Source: Gymnopus androsaceus JB14
Taxonomy: Eukaryota > Basidiomycota > Agaricomycetes > Agaricales > Omphalotaceae
Direction of reading: 5' to 3'
DNA: 64,000 nt
NCBI GenBank assembly: GCA_009733575.1
Contig: ML769471.1
Span: 62,001-126,000, forward strand
Position 1 is the stretch's first letter; each line of letters begins with the position of its first letter. Of this stretch, positions 25,581-38,262 are shown piece after piece. The notes under the pieces are model-generated. The model was not told the DNA's origin, ran no database searches, and saw only the letters and a program-made list of their open reading frames with translations. The position numbers and the translations under genes were made by a program.

Positions 25581-26162
25581 TTTGCTTGAAGAGGATTGCG
25601 ATATGTGACTAGAGATTTGTTTGAGTCTATCGGCCATTATATAGAGAGAAAGAGCAAAGGATGAACGAAATTTAACGGCGCTGATAAAATCAGATGCAGC
25701 CGATGTACGGCGTACGCAGAATCGCCGATGCCAGATAGCTCGTGATAATACGAAGAAAGTGGGAGACTAACCGGGCACTAGCAAACGGAGAGCGATGGGG
25801 ATGGAGATAGCCAAAAGTGACTCGGAGTTTAAGTACTTGAGATGACTAAGACGTAAGGTCGGGACAAGCGGGGCATGAATCGGAAATTCGCTCTAGCCTC
25901 CGCCTAGCTCCGCTTAACCCACAGATTGGAAAAGGCGTGTATGAAACGTTAAGAAAATGCATTGACTACCACAGATTATAATAGAGAGACCCCAGAGAGT
26001 AGAAAATGTCAATGGAAAGAAGGCAGGCGGTAGAAGATGTAAGGAATTAATGGCAATAGATACGTAGTGTCCGATAATAATGCGTGGGCCAAACCAGGCC
26101 ATAAGATACAAATGTCGAGAAGTGATACAAGAGGAAGAGGCTCTAATAGAAGCTCGGGTGAC

Positions 26163-26459
26163 CTAAGCTGTAGCCATCTTGGAAGCAACAGTCCTTTCGC
26201 TCTCGAGCTTGGACTTGTTTCGGTCGAATGCCTGCTGTCTGCAGTCTTCTAGGTTATTACAGCTGTGGTGCTCCGGAAGTCGGTGCTAAAGAAGGAGAAA
26301 CAAGGTCAAAAGCGTAATCTCGAAAAGCATAAATCGACAGCTTACATCCCCACAAAACTGAGCTCTACAATGAGGACATTGTCCTACAATTCTCAACGCT
26401 GCAGAATTACACTGGTCCTCAGTGCCTATCTGGTGTTGACAACGTTTCTTGGCAGCCAT
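26163..26459 (-). CDS. Small AN1-type zinc finger protein, 78 aa
   Basis: Two exons, 26346-26459 and 26163-26285, separated by a 60 bp intron. The product is almost entirely one AN1-like finger. C and H ligands are visible in RCQHQIGTEDQC, QCPHCRAQFCGD and HRLPEHHSCNNLEDCR, followed by a charged helix (QQAFDRNKSKLESERTVAS). AN1 fingers often act in ubiquitin, proteasome or stress responses; no specific role is shown here. An ATG at 26507 would add 16 residues, but MAAKKRC at 26459 fits the compact family better. Codon and intron style match the neighbours. Confidence 0.85.
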
Positions 26460-27127
26460 TGAGGAAGATGCGATTCGGTGTGGAGGAAGGGTTAATGTGG
26501 AGCACACGACAGCCTACAAATTTGTGAGCTAAGTCTCTCAAGCTGCAGCGAGCATAACTTACGAGACTTGGGAGTGAGTGAGGGCGTAAAGATAACCGGT
26601 ACACTCGACTTGTCACTTATTTAAATCCAGGACGCGTAATCGGGCGCTTATTTCGATATGGCCGTGCTCTTTCCTTCTGTAACCTTCTGTGTAACCTTCT
26701 GGGTTCTGGCATCTGGCAACCTTTTGACCGTTCTGTCGACCCTTTGTCCAAATACAACAACGTCAGTCCAGTCTTTCGCAAACTTGCGAGTCTCGGCCAC
26801 TACATAGCACCTACAGCCACGCAGTCTCCTCGCTTCGACGTGACAAAAGTCCTGAAAAAGGTATTCTCGGACTCCGTCGCACACAGGTCTTAATTTAGGG
26901 TATAAAATTTCATTAATTGTATCCAAAATTGTCCATTTCTTCCTAAGTACTGAAAATATTAAACAAGGGTGACAGTATGAGAAAGGATGGTGAAATTATC
27001 ATGTATGTCAATGGGACTGGGGAGAGGAGGTGAAATCAAATGGGTCGAAACGAGTGGGCGGGAGTAACGATATGTGCATGCAATAATAAAGTCCGAAAAA
27101 CAAAATAAGATGTGGGCAAATGGATAC

Positions 27128-28560
27128 CTAGGAACTCTTGTTTTTGTTGTTATTCATGACAACCTCAACAGCAACAACCACTGCGATGATAATAAGGATG
27201 ATGAGTATAATGAAGAAGCAGATCCATCGCTTTTTCCGCGCCGAACGCGCCGAGTCCACCGCCTTTTCGGTATAATTCAGCCTGAAGAATCGAGACAAAT
27301 TAGCACTGCAGTAAGAGAAACGAAACATGCAAGAACGCACCCAGCCTCTGTGTCCTTCTCAACGGTGGCTGCTGTTGTTTCAATGTTCTGAATAGTCTCA
27401 TCTTGTTGCTCGACGAGAACGCTCATCTACGGAGGCGTTAGTGCGATATTTATCGGGGAATCAATGAAACTCACATCGTTGAATAACTGCGCCAATTCGC
27501 CAAGTGTCTGTTCAATACGCTTGATGTCTTCATGACGCTCCTGGACTTCGCGATACGCAGCTCGGGACTCGCCGTATCGGTTAGAATTTAATAACTAGAT
27601 GCAAGGTTCGGTAAGAGTCAGTTGAAAGATGCTCAAGACGACGTACTGCTTGACTGAAAATTTGACCACCACTCTCATCATTAACAACTGCCTTGACTTC
27701 CTCCGGCGTCGCATCGGGCTTGACTGTGATAGAATTAAGAATTCATGTAGATAAGTGAGTGAAAGCTTCGCACCAATCTTAAACTGTCTCTCCATGCGCT
27801 GTTTGTAACGCGTTCGGTATTGTTGCTCGACGCTTTGATAATTCTGAATAGCCTCCACAAACTTGGACTTTACTAGAGCAGTCTAAACACAGTGTATGTT
27901 AGTATTTGATTGATCAGTCGGCCTGGATACGACGTACTTGCTGCTTGCGAATCTGACCATCCCTCCCTGAACCTCCCTGTCTCTCCAGCGCTTTCACCCG
28001 ACGTTTCAGAGTTGCGCTTAGTGCACTGGTGTCGGCGACAAGTTCATCAAGCTGTGCCGCATTTCTTTGTGCTGCGGCATCGTCGGTGTTGTTGAGGGAC
28101 CGTGAATGCAGGTCTCCAATACTGGACACATTCTCGTTGAACGTTCGTATACTGTCTTGTAGGGAGGAAATCTAAAAACGAGGATTGGCTTTCCGTGAAC
28201 GCGCTGGCAAAGAGTAGAGAAACAAACCTCTGCGTAGAATGAAGACATGTCGTCTGAGCCAGCTGGAGCTACATCCTTGACATCACTCATTTCGTATGCC
28301 CCGTCCTGCTGGGCATACGGATTTGCTCGTCGAGATTGGTAGCCTCCTCCTCCTCCTCCTCCACCTGACGCCTGCGTCGGATAGGAGTTGCTAAAAAGGG
28401 AAATGAGACTTGCGAGAACTATAACAAAGACGTAACAAACATACGAGCTCATTTGACTAGCACCTCCTTGCTGTTGGGCCTAAAAGAAAAGGATAAGACA
28501 ACAGGATAGCAACCAACTTTTACAACGTACTCTTAGCGCTGCCAAACGGTCTCTCGCCAT
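27128..28560 (-). CDS. SSO1/2: Plasma-membrane syntaxin (Sso1/2-like t-SNARE), copy A
   Basis: Qa-SNARE for exocytic vesicle fusion. Nine exons: 28531-28560, 28445-28479, 28228-28390, 27938-28171, 27774-27882, 27647-27723, 27475-27594, 27341-27426, 27128-27281; total 1008 nt, 335 aa. After a Gly-rich N-terminus (SGGGGGGGYQSRRANPY) come the Habc bundle (FYAEISSLQDSIRTFNENV, LSATLKRRVKALERQGG), then the SNARE motif (ELAQLFNDMSVLVEQQDET, with the conserved central glutamine) and a C-terminal anchor (WICFFIILIILIIIAVVVAV) with a short luminal tail. It lies head-to-head with a second syntaxin that has the same nine-exon structure and identical lengths for exons 4-8. Local inverted gene duplication is therefore inferred. 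Confidence 0.93.
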
Positions 28561-28758
28561 GATGGTAAAGACAAAGTAAAAGATTCAAATAAAGGTGTGC
28601 AATGCGGTGTTTTTTTGAACGAAGTAGTGGTGTAGAACGGTGTGAGAGTTAAAACACAAAAAGCCTTGGAGTATGGCAGTGTAGTAAATGATGGCGGTAC
28701 GCTTACAAAAGCGGCGGTACGGAACCGTTTGCCGGTTTGCCTCTTGCATCTAATCATT
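28561..28758. promoter_or_regulatory. 198 bp shared region between two syntaxin genes
   Basis: The two start codons face away from each other 198 bp apart, so this segment must hold both 5' leaders and core promoters. GCGGTACG...AAAGCGGCGGTACGG near 28693-28720 is a short direct repeat of GGCGGTAC(G). No clear TATA box is assigned. The position makes it a bidirectional promoter by necessity; specific binding sites are not identified. Confidence 0.6.
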
Positions 28759-30145
28759 ATGGCGAGGGATCGTTTAGCAGCTTTAAGAGTAAGTATGAGC
28801 TCAGAGTCATTGGAAATGGTCTTATTTTTCTCTTCTATTAGTCTCAGCAAGGAGGTACTAACTCGTACGTCTCTAACAGATTTTTTCCTCATGAATATCT
28901 AATTTCCAATACTTTAGCAACTCCTATCCGACCCAGGCGTCCGGAGGAGGCGGAGGCTATCAGTCGCGAGGAGCAAACCCATTCGAGGATGGAGAATACG
29001 TTGAAATGAGTCAAGTCCAGCAGGACCTCACTTCAGCTGCTCCCGACGAAATGTCTTCGTTTTACGCAGAGGTTATTACTTCCCACTCTTTTCATTTCCA
29101 AAAGAAACAACATTGTCTAGATTTCCTCCCTACAAGACAGTATAAGAACGTTCAACGATAACGTGTCTCGCATTGGGGAGCTGCATTCAAGATCGCTCAA
29201 CAGTGCTGACGATGCCACCGCGCAGCGAAACGCATCAGAACTTGATGAGCTTATCGCCGATACCAGTGCACTGAGCGCTACTCTCAAACGTCGAGTCAAG
29301 GCGCTGGAGAGACAGGGAGGCGCGGGGAGGGATGGCCAGGTTCGCAAGCAGCAGGTACGTCGAACCAGTCACGCCGACGGCGCGTAAATGCTGACACTGT
29401 TTAGACTGCTCTGGTAAAGTCCAAGTTTGTGGAAGCTATTCAGAATTATCAAAGCGTTGAGCAACAATACCGGACGCGTTACAAGCAGCGCATGGAAAGA
29501 CAATTTAAGATTGGTACGGGCGCTGCGTTACTATGCCACGAGTATGTTTCTGAATTCAATACAGTCAAACCTGATGCGACGCCGGAGGAAGTCAAGGCCG
29601 TTGTCAGTGATGAGAGTGGTGGCCAAATCTTCAGTCAAGCAGTATGTATTCCTTGCCTTCTTTCATTCACGCCTTTGAGCTTTGAATCTAGTTGTTGAAT
29701 TCTAACCAATATGGCGAGTCCCGAGCTGCATATCGTGAAGTCCAAGAGCGTCATGAAGACATCAAGCGTATTGAACAGACGCTTGGTGAATTGGCGCAGT
29801 TATTCAATGATGTGAGCGTTCATGATTTCATGATGTCTGAGTAGCCGCAGCACTAACATTCTCACAGATGAGTGTTCTCGTCGAACAACAAGACGAGACT
29901 GTCCAAAACATTGAGACCACAGCAGCCACCGTTGAGAGGGACACAGAGGCTGGGTGTGTTCTTTTTGTTTTGTTTTCACCACAGTGCTTATTCTCTCTAG
30001 GCTGGGTCACACCGTCGCCGCAGTGGAGTCGGCGCGTTCAGCGCGGAAAAAGCGATGGATCTGCTTCGTCATTATACTGATCATCGTTATTATCATTGCT
30101 GCAGTTGTTGCTATTGAGGTTGTCCATAACAATAACAAAAAGTGA
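28759..30145 (+). CDS. SSO1/2: Plasma-membrane syntaxin (Sso1/2-like t-SNARE), copy B
   Basis: Second Qa-SNARE, divergent from copy A. Nine exons: 28759-28788, 28842-28864, 28918-29071, 29121-29354, 29405-29513, 29565-29641, 29692-29811, 29868-29953, 30001-30145; total 978 nt, 325 aa. Habc segments (ISSLQDSIRTFNDNVSRIG, LDELIADTSALSATLKRRV) and the SNARE motif (QLFNDMSVLVEQQDETVQN) are nearly identical to copy A. Differences concentrate in the Gly-rich N-terminus, the linker before the anchor (GLGHTVAAVESARSARKKRW versus GLNYTEKAVDSARSARKKRW) and the tail after the anchor (VHNNNKK). Exons 4-8 match copy A in length exactly. Both copies appear intact, so both are probably functional. Confidence 0.93.
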
Positions 30146-30887
30146 GGAGGAGCAAGTACTACTACTAGGTCATATTTTTCGGACATTAGTTTGCGTATAT
30201 ATTTTTCCTCATTTTATCGCCAACCAAATCAAAAACGAACATCGCTATTTAATTTCTGCTCCGGGCGATTTATTGTAATTCGATATACACCATCAATAGT
30301 TCTGTCCACTCATAGGGCCTCTGATTTTGCAGCAAAAAAGTGAATATCAGTATATATGACAAGAAGTGTAACTCCTCTATGAGTCTGATAACAAGTATAT
30401 AAGTATATAAGGAATATATCTCTTTTGGGTTTAGCTGAAGCTTGGCTCTGCACCTCCTCCCTGCTGTAGATAGCAAGACCCATTGCCCTAGATGGAGCCA
30501 AAGCTCCCCAAAGAAGGGAACTTGACATCTACCAAGGGCCTGAACACCCCAAACAAATCAGAGGCTGTATGACTTAGAAAGCTTGTGGATTTAAGTCCAA
30601 ACCTCAAAAAACCTCAAGTTGGTTCAGACCATAGTGATGTAGTAGCAAGAAATAGAAGCTTATTAGTAGTGATTGGCATACAACATACATACAGTAATAT
30701 AAGTGGTTCAATAACAATAGTAATGTGCAGAAATACAATGACACAATGCAACAAAAAGTATGGTGAATGAGCAAACAGGAAACATGCAGGATCTGATGAG
30801 AATTTGCAACTTGCAAGATATACAGGGTCAATGGAAACACAATGGAAAATGGCAACACAAAGCTGAGCAATAACACCAGCAAACAGA
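30146..30887. other. Intergenic, AT-rich
   Basis: Downstream of syntaxin B and of the convergent orphan gene. AT-rich with several unrelated short open frames and no recognisable protein. Nothing is annotated here. Confidence 0.5.
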
Positions 30888-32082
30888 TCATGGCACTTCA
30901 TGTATCACTTTTCCATCCTCGCTCTGGTAAGACACACAAAAGCTATGCTGCTTCACAAACCCAAGCAATCCAAAAATGACAACAACCTTGGCAACAGTCA
31001 TGTCTCCTTTCTTGATCACAATTTTGTTCGTTACCCTCCCATGAAGGCCTTTGGAAAGTTCATGATATAAGGTCCTCTCTGCATTAGATAACTCCTGTGG
31101 CCTGAGGCCCTGGGGGGCAATCCTGTTTTGGGCATCCAGTTGGCACTGTGCATAAGTGTGTCCAACTTGGTCAAGTGCTCCACTATGGACTGCACTGATT
31201 ATCGCCTGCACACCAGCTTTTGTGAAGGTTTGTGGAAGTAGGTATTGAAAATATTCTGAGAGAATCTCTGTGATTTTGAGTCAGCACTCAAGTAACAGAG
31301 AATGTAACATAGAAAGGAAGAAGCAAAAGGAGCAATGAACAGTGAGTGGAGCAGAGGGATACACATTTAAGCTAGGAAGGAACAGGGGGAGGAGGGATGT
31401 ATATATAAGGAGTGGAACTGAGCAGAGGGAGGCGTGTCGAAGCTAGGGAAGGATGAATGATGAGAGAAACAGAGGGAGGCAAGCAAGCAAGGAATAAGGA
31501 GTAGCGCAGAGAGAAACATAGGCAAGCTAGTGAGGGAGGAACGATGAGCAGACAAAAGGAGGCGTATGCAAACCAGGGAAGGATGAGTGATGAGCAGAAC
31601 AGAGGGAGATGTGCAGGCTAGCATAGGTGAGGCAGAGGAGAGCCATGGAAAAGAATTAGGAGAGAAACATCAGGTGTGCCAGCAAGGAAGGACCAATGGA
31701 ACAGAGCAATGAATGAAAATGAGAAGGGCAGGATGCTCACCAATCATCGTCCGCAGACTCAGGGTGCCTTTTTCTTTGGCTGGTCTCTTCTCCGCGTCAA
31801 GATATTTCGTCTAAGAAGAGAACGAGATAAATGAGATATGGCAAAGGGCAATACAAAAAAGCATCATCAGACTTGGAAGCTCTGGCGCTTGTCCTTCTCC
31901 TCGCTCCACAGCGTTATGTATTTGTCGAGTCGTGTGCTGACTCTCTCTAGCTGTCTATCTTGATCTTCGAGCTGTCTGTGCAGCAGGAGTTCGTGACTCC
32001 GGAGAGAGATCATCTCGGTGAGGTCGCCTGTAGCGACGGTTTCGGTTCGTTTGGAGCTTGTGGAAGTCCCTCTTCTCTGCAT
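30888..32082 (-). CDS. Orphan protein with coiled coil, 219 aa, long intron
   Basis: Three exons fit splice signals and frame: 31873-32082, 31741-31810 and 30888-31267, summing to 660 nt (219 aa). The N-terminal part starts MQRRGTSTSSKRTETVATGD and forms a charged probable coiled coil (LLLHRQLEDQDRQLERVSTR...LWSEEKDKRQSF). Across the first, 62 bp intron it continues TKYLDAEKRPAKEKGTLSLR. After a 473 bp intron comes ILSEYFQYLLPQTFTKAG...VQAIISAVHSGALDQVG and a C-terminus ending SEDGKVIHEVP. No family is recognised. The second intron is about ten times longer than its neighbours and is filled by an imperfect minisatellite. The alternative is that the 3' exon is an unrelated fragment, but the exact frame match argues for one gene. 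Confidence 0.5.
31320..31735. repeat. Purine-rich imperfect minisatellite in an intron
   Basis: Units resembling AGGGAAGGATGAATGATGAG and ACAGAGGGAGGC recur at about 31430-31480, 31500-31560 and 31560-31625, with weaker copies out to 31715. The whole stretch is strongly purine-biased on the plus strand. It falls inside the 473 bp intron of the orphan gene on the minus strand, so the transcript would be pyrimidine-rich here. Confidence 0.6.
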
Positions 32083-32358
32083 CACATATCAGAAAACATT
32101 CCGCGAGTGAGAAGAGGAAATAGGATCCTACGTGTACATGAAAAACGTTAAATAACCTTAGCTGGCGTAAAAGCATTTTTTTACGAAAGAAGAGGTGGGT
32201 GGACGAAAGACTTTCTCGAATTTTGTCCGAGTCGAATTTTCGCGCGGCATGATCAGGTCGCGAATCGATGATGTTAACGGATAAAGGGAATACTTCGTTG
32301 GTAAGGATAGTTGTTCTGCACTACAGACTCTACCTATGGTATGTATCGTAAATTCCCA

Positions 32359-34093
<1,735 letters not shown>

Positions 34094-34192
34094 GGTTTTT
34101 GAAAGAAGGATCGCGGTCGAGTCACGGAAAATATTTGGCCTTGCGGACCGGGATCCGGCTTCTTTGCTTTTGACTTCAACCTCAACCTCTCG
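34094..34192. promoter_or_regulatory. 99 bp divergent promoter region
   Basis: ARG4 (minus) and the AIG1-like gene (plus) start only 99 bp apart. The segment therefore contains both leaders and at least part of both promoters. No specific binding site is assigned. Confidence 0.55.
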
Positions 34193-35009
34193 ATGCCTCC
34201 TCTCGCTCGTATTCTCCTTCACTCTTCCGCTTCGGCGATAATGATATACGGCTATAAGAGTCTTCAATCTCTGCCAGTCAATGATTTTATCGAACAACAA
34301 TATGGAGGACATCTTCAATACTTGACAATTCAAGGTCTGTTCATCGCATGCGCTGCGATGACGTTCAGTCTTTTGAAAGACTTGTTCCCATCCGCGACCG
34401 GTGAGCTCAAAATTTCTTTCATTCGGATGACAACTGAAGCTTTTTCCAGTTCTTGGGCCGCTTAAGCGTATCCTACTTATTGTCTCCTATGCCTGTACGT
34501 CACTGATATTCGTTTCAATCCGAGAGCGCTCATGTTCCACAAACAGCTCTCGATTGTCATTTCGTCCATCTACTGGACCCTGCTTTACGCGGCTGCCGAT
34601 CTTATTTTGCAGGAAGGACGGGGAGCCTTCGTCATCTTCAGACTCACCTCAATTCATCCGGATCCCTCTTCGTACCGATATTTCTTTGCATGCTGTCCCA
34701 GCAATCACTCTCCTGGCAGATTTCTTGCTGTTTGAAAGGAAGTATACCAAGAACGAGGTGCTTTACGGCGCCCCTGCTGTTTCTTTGGGTTACTCAGCTC
34801 TCTACGCATGGTGGGTTGAACATTGTGCTACGTTCAACAATGGAAGATGTAAGGCGCCTCTTACACGTTGCCTGAATTTGGCTAATCTTCATTTAGTTCC
34901 ATATCCCTTCTTGACCGATAACCCTCCGGAAATTCGACTGGCAATCTATGTTGGTGCAGGCACACTGGCACTTTCTTCCTTCTGGCTTATAAACAGGCTC
35001 CATGCTTGA
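34193..35009 (+). CDS. FAR-17a/AIG1-like multispanning membrane protein
   Basis: Member of the FAR-17a/androgen-induced gene 1 family, multi-pass membrane proteins; animal members hydrolyse fatty acid esters of hydroxy fatty acids. Exons 34193-34400, 34450-34494, 34547-34848 and 34897-35009. Family landmarks: YGGHLQYLTIQGL, the VISSIYWTLLY helix, SLHAVPAITLLADFLLFERK (holding the conserved His) and YSALYAWWVEHCATFNNGR then FPYPFLTDNPP. Two one-base insertions seem to break the frame: near 34487-34490 (LKRILLIVS then MPLSIV) and near 34611-34614 (DLILQ then KDGEPSSSS). With both removed the model is 221 aa with correct phases throughout. Confidence 0.78.
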
Positions 35010-35193
35010 TTCGATGCGTTGGGCTATAGCTTCACCGTTTACTTCCGTATTCTTACAATCCTAGATTAGCATACTATTATTATACCTTGGATGTATATAT
35101 ATGTAGAATCCTCACCGCCATTGGCGATTAAAACCTATCTTCGGAGAGCTTTTTGAGTACGGGCGCTAATATACTATTTCTTTCTTTCTTCAA

Positions 35194-35233
35194 CCACATG
35201 CATGTGGCTGCTATGGTAAGCTACATGCATGTA
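35194..35233. other. Paired ACATGCATGT palindromes
   Basis: CCACATGCATGTGG (35194-35207) is a perfect 14-bp palindrome, and a second ACATGCATGT palindrome sits 27 bp further (about 35223-35232). They lie 3' of the AIG1-like gene and 5' of the degenerate gene. They could be binding sites or simple hairpins; no function is assigned. Confidence 0.4.
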
Positions 35234-35234
35234 C

Positions 35235-37223
35235 GAGCTGCTTGATGCTAACTTTGCAATGGCTCGCCAAAAGACTGGAATGTGTTTCCACGTATAGAAC
35301 GCAACATATATCAGGTTTTGGCGCATACCAGCCGGCGACTCCGGAGCTTGGCCTTGCCCGTTTACCTGAGGAAGGCATGTCTTCCCAACATACGCGAATT
35401 TTTGGATGACACAGAGCCTCTGAGGACCAAGGATACCGTCATGCACTTTTGTAAGTTTTTTTAATTTTATTTTCGCGTCTCTGACCGCTCTTGACTCAGA
35501 TACTTGAAACTTGGATCAAGGACGTTTACTGGATCTCGAAAAAGTAGTAAGGACCGCCGCATTGGCTATACGGATAGGAGCCATGAAGTCGTTCTTCCTT
35601 TATTCTCTGGGCTCCGAGAATTCATCTGTATGGATGTGGATCTTGGCATTACCTCTCTTTACAGCTTGAAATACTGTTCCCGCATGGAGCACCTTTCGAT
35701 GGCCTGGAATAGTGACTCTCTCCCTGAAATCTTTAGCTAGTTTCTTGAGCTTCAGACTCTATGTCTTGCTCTTTACAGACCAGCGTGGACCAACTTTCGA
35801 CTTCCAGCACCTAACCTTACTTCGCTAACCGTATGTCAAAAATGGCTTCAATTCACGTCCTTCAGTACGTGCTTTCCGAATCTTCGGATTCTTAATCTCT
35901 ACGAGACAAAAACAGAGATCAGGGAACTGGTCTTCCTCATCGGAACCTCTCCTTCAATTCCGGGAAGTCACATCATCCTTACTAGATGTACATCTCTAGC
36001 ATCTCACGCGGTCATACTAGGCGGCACTTCCTTTCGTACGGAAATTCCTGATGTGCGCTCCGTTCATTGGCCTCAAAATTACACATGGAGAGACATTGCG
36101 CTTTCCAGTTTTGCTTTTATTCGGAAAGTGGTGGATCCTGTGGACAACTCTCAGCCCGCATATAATTAATATCTCTGTCACTGGAACATCATATACCACC
36201 TTTTCCTAATGTTGACAACGACTGGGATGATCTACTGGAGATTCTCCGTGGCATGCCATCTGAGCCTGGGCTGGCAAACATAGAAGAACTCTGTACCAGG
36301 GTTATAATTTATGATAATCCTTGGGATTTTTGCAGCTATATGGTCTGTCTGATTTCCTTCGAAAGTCAGGAACACTTTTAACATTCATGCAGCAAATGTG
36401 CACATACTTTGTCAATGGACCTGCCTACGTCGGTTCTCCTTCACAGGCAACCTCGACTTTTGCAGCTGGTGGTGGTCGTACCGCGCCGCCATCGTCATGT
36501 TCCTATTCTAGACGACTTCAGAGCACCTTCCAGATACGTCCTAAATGAACTGCTCACAGTTGGAATTGTCCAAAAATATCATCTATATCCTTATGGGCAT
36601 GAATACAGAAAATATCGAGTCGGAAATTATAAATATCCTAGGGTTGTCGCCGGATGCAGAATGATCTGCTATCGAACTCATGCATATGGGAGGAACGCAT
36701 GAGTTGGAAGTTGCGGCTGCGTCCGCTCATGCGAATTTTGTCTGCTTTGCAGGAATTCGTTTGGTATATTGGCTGTGTAGAGGAAAAACGAGAACCGGAT
36801 TCATGGCATTGGAAGATTCAGCGATAAAAAGGACGGGAAGGTAAACCAGGTTCTAGGACGTCTCTTCTGGCCGGAATCGTGTCGTCCACGGTTCCCTTTG
36901 TTTCGAGATTTTTCTATGATTGGGGAAGAGAGGAAACGAGCGGAGAATTACGGATGGCCCAGGACAGCTTTTCATTAGCCCAAAGATCCGAGTTGTCGAT
37001 CTATCACATTTCGCAACTCGAGGATGTATCGGAGTGCGCACGCAGTATCAGACGGCTGTGATGTCCTTGGACTCGAAGCTCGGCTGCAGGTGGTCAGAAA
37101 TACAGACGGATGTCATTTTGTCATACCTATGACCTTGGTAAATGGAAACGAATTCCATTCTCCTCTCGGTGTCGTATGCGTATGCAAGCTCGAAACTGGA
37201 TCTAGACTTTATTCTCTACAATA
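35235..37223 (+). pseudogene. Degenerate F-box/LRR-like gene remnant
   Basis: Scattered fragments in changing frames read like a decayed agaric F-box/leucine-rich gene. They include LAHTSRRLRSLALPVYL, an intron-like GTAAGT...CTCAG at about 35455-35500, then FSGLREFICMDVDLGIT, MEHLSMAWNSDSLPEIF, LELQTLCLALYRPAWTNF and FPNLRILNLYETKTEIREL. Stops and frame changes interrupt at least five times before 37223. The leucine spacing and the position-wise order suggest LRR-type sequence, but no F-box itself is visible, so the family name is tentative. A stretch near its 3' end recurs at 38131-38262. Confidence 0.4.
36846..37018 (+). repeat. Direct repeat, copy 1
   Basis: This stretch begins AGGTAAACCAGG, continues GACGTCTCTTCTGG and GGAATCG(T/C)GTCGTC, then AGAGGAAACGAG...TACGGATGGCCCA, and ends TCACATTTCGCAA. 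The second copy is at 38131-38262 in the same orientation, with several small gaps. The pair flanks the small secreted-protein gene. Confidence 0.6.
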
Positions 37224-37448
37224 AACATTTCAACAAAGAGAAAAAGTACACAGGATCATGGCAATTTAGCCGGTATATATTAGCCGATGGAGCGTAAAAG
37301 CGGGTGAGGATTTGATTATTATTGCGAACGTCTACTTTACGTTCACTACTCGCTGGTCGAGTTTTTTTTCTCCTTTGCTGGCTCAAAGACCAAAACTTCA
37401 TACTCCTCTGATCAACTACCGATTAACTACTATCGAGTCATACCAGCG

Positions 37449-38039
37449 ATGCGTCTCATCAACTTGTCTGTAGCAGCCGTCATTGGCTTTGGTTTTTTCT
37501 CTACTGCATTGTTTGCCATCCCGGTCACCAGCGTGAGTATCAGCATTTTCAGTAAATCCCAAGCCGTAATCTAAGAGATGTTCTTCATAGGTACATGCGC
37601 GCTCTGGTGACCTGGATGTTGAAGCTTCGAGGTTCGCAAAGTGCCACCGCCTAGCACCTCTCTAGAAGCTCGAAAGTCCCCACCAGCCGAACTCATCATC
37701 ACCTTCACTGGTTCTCCGGTGACCACGCCCACCCAAGAGTCTTTTGATACATCTGAGGCCCCCGATGAGGCTGATGAGAAGGTGAAAATCAAAGTCTTCG
37801 TGGACAAAGCTGCAGAGGCGAAAAAAATCCCGGCTGGGCCATACAATTCTGTGTGGAAGGGTTTACCGGCTGCTGGGAGGGAAACGATATTTGAGATGAA
37901 ATTGCATGGTTCAGAGTATAAAGGGACAATACCTAGAGGAAAAGGGAATGGGAAGGATCGAGCAACTTTGAAGCACGGGAAGGACGAGATTTTTACGATG
38001 GATCTGGCGACGTTGATTAAAGATTGTGGTTTACATTAA
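37449..38039 (+). CDS. Small secreted protein
   Basis: Exon 37449-37532 encodes a clear signal peptide (MRLINLSVAAVIGFGFFSTA, cleavage likely after LFAIP or nearby), and exon 37591-38039 follows a 58 bp intron. The mature part contains ARKSPPAELIITFTGSPVTT, FDTSEAPDEADEKVKIKVF and a basic C-terminal region ending MDLATLIKDCGLH. Just after the intron the frame must shift by one base (about 37622, a one-base loss between DVEAS and VRKVPPPS). With that base counted the product is 177 aa. No known domain is seen. It resembles small secreted proteins of agarics in design, and a function cannot be given. It sits between two direct repeats. Confidence 0.6.
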
Positions 38040-38130
38040 ATCAGTAGCTAGAAGACTATAATTCTCTACTCGGCTCGATCTAGCAGTACTTACACCGTTA
38101 CTCGGGACGTGATTCACCATGAAAAGGTAA

Positions 38131-38262
38131 ACCAGGTATGACGTCTCTTCTGGTCGGAATCGCGTCGTCACGGTTTCCTTTTTCTCTGGTAAGAGAGGAA
38201 ACGAGAGGTACGGATGGCCCATGTGCAGATACTGGTCGTCAATTCATCACATTTCGCAAATT
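38131..38262 (+). repeat. Direct repeat, copy 2
   Basis: Same-orientation relative of 36846-37018, starting AAAGGTAAACCAGG and ending CATCACATTTCGCAAA. It is slightly shorter through internal gaps. Together the copies bracket about 1.1 kb that includes the secreted-protein gene. Confidence 0.6.

Noticed and set aside
26648..26926. 92-codon minus-strand frame with TTCTGTAACC repeats
   Set aside because: Part of it is a short tandem repeat; no recognised family or splice continuation.
31211..31260. Orphan 3' exon as a separate transposon-like ORF
   Set aside because: It has no ATG near its start, and its phase matches the upstream exons through a GTGAGC donor and CAG acceptor, so one spliced gene is preferred.
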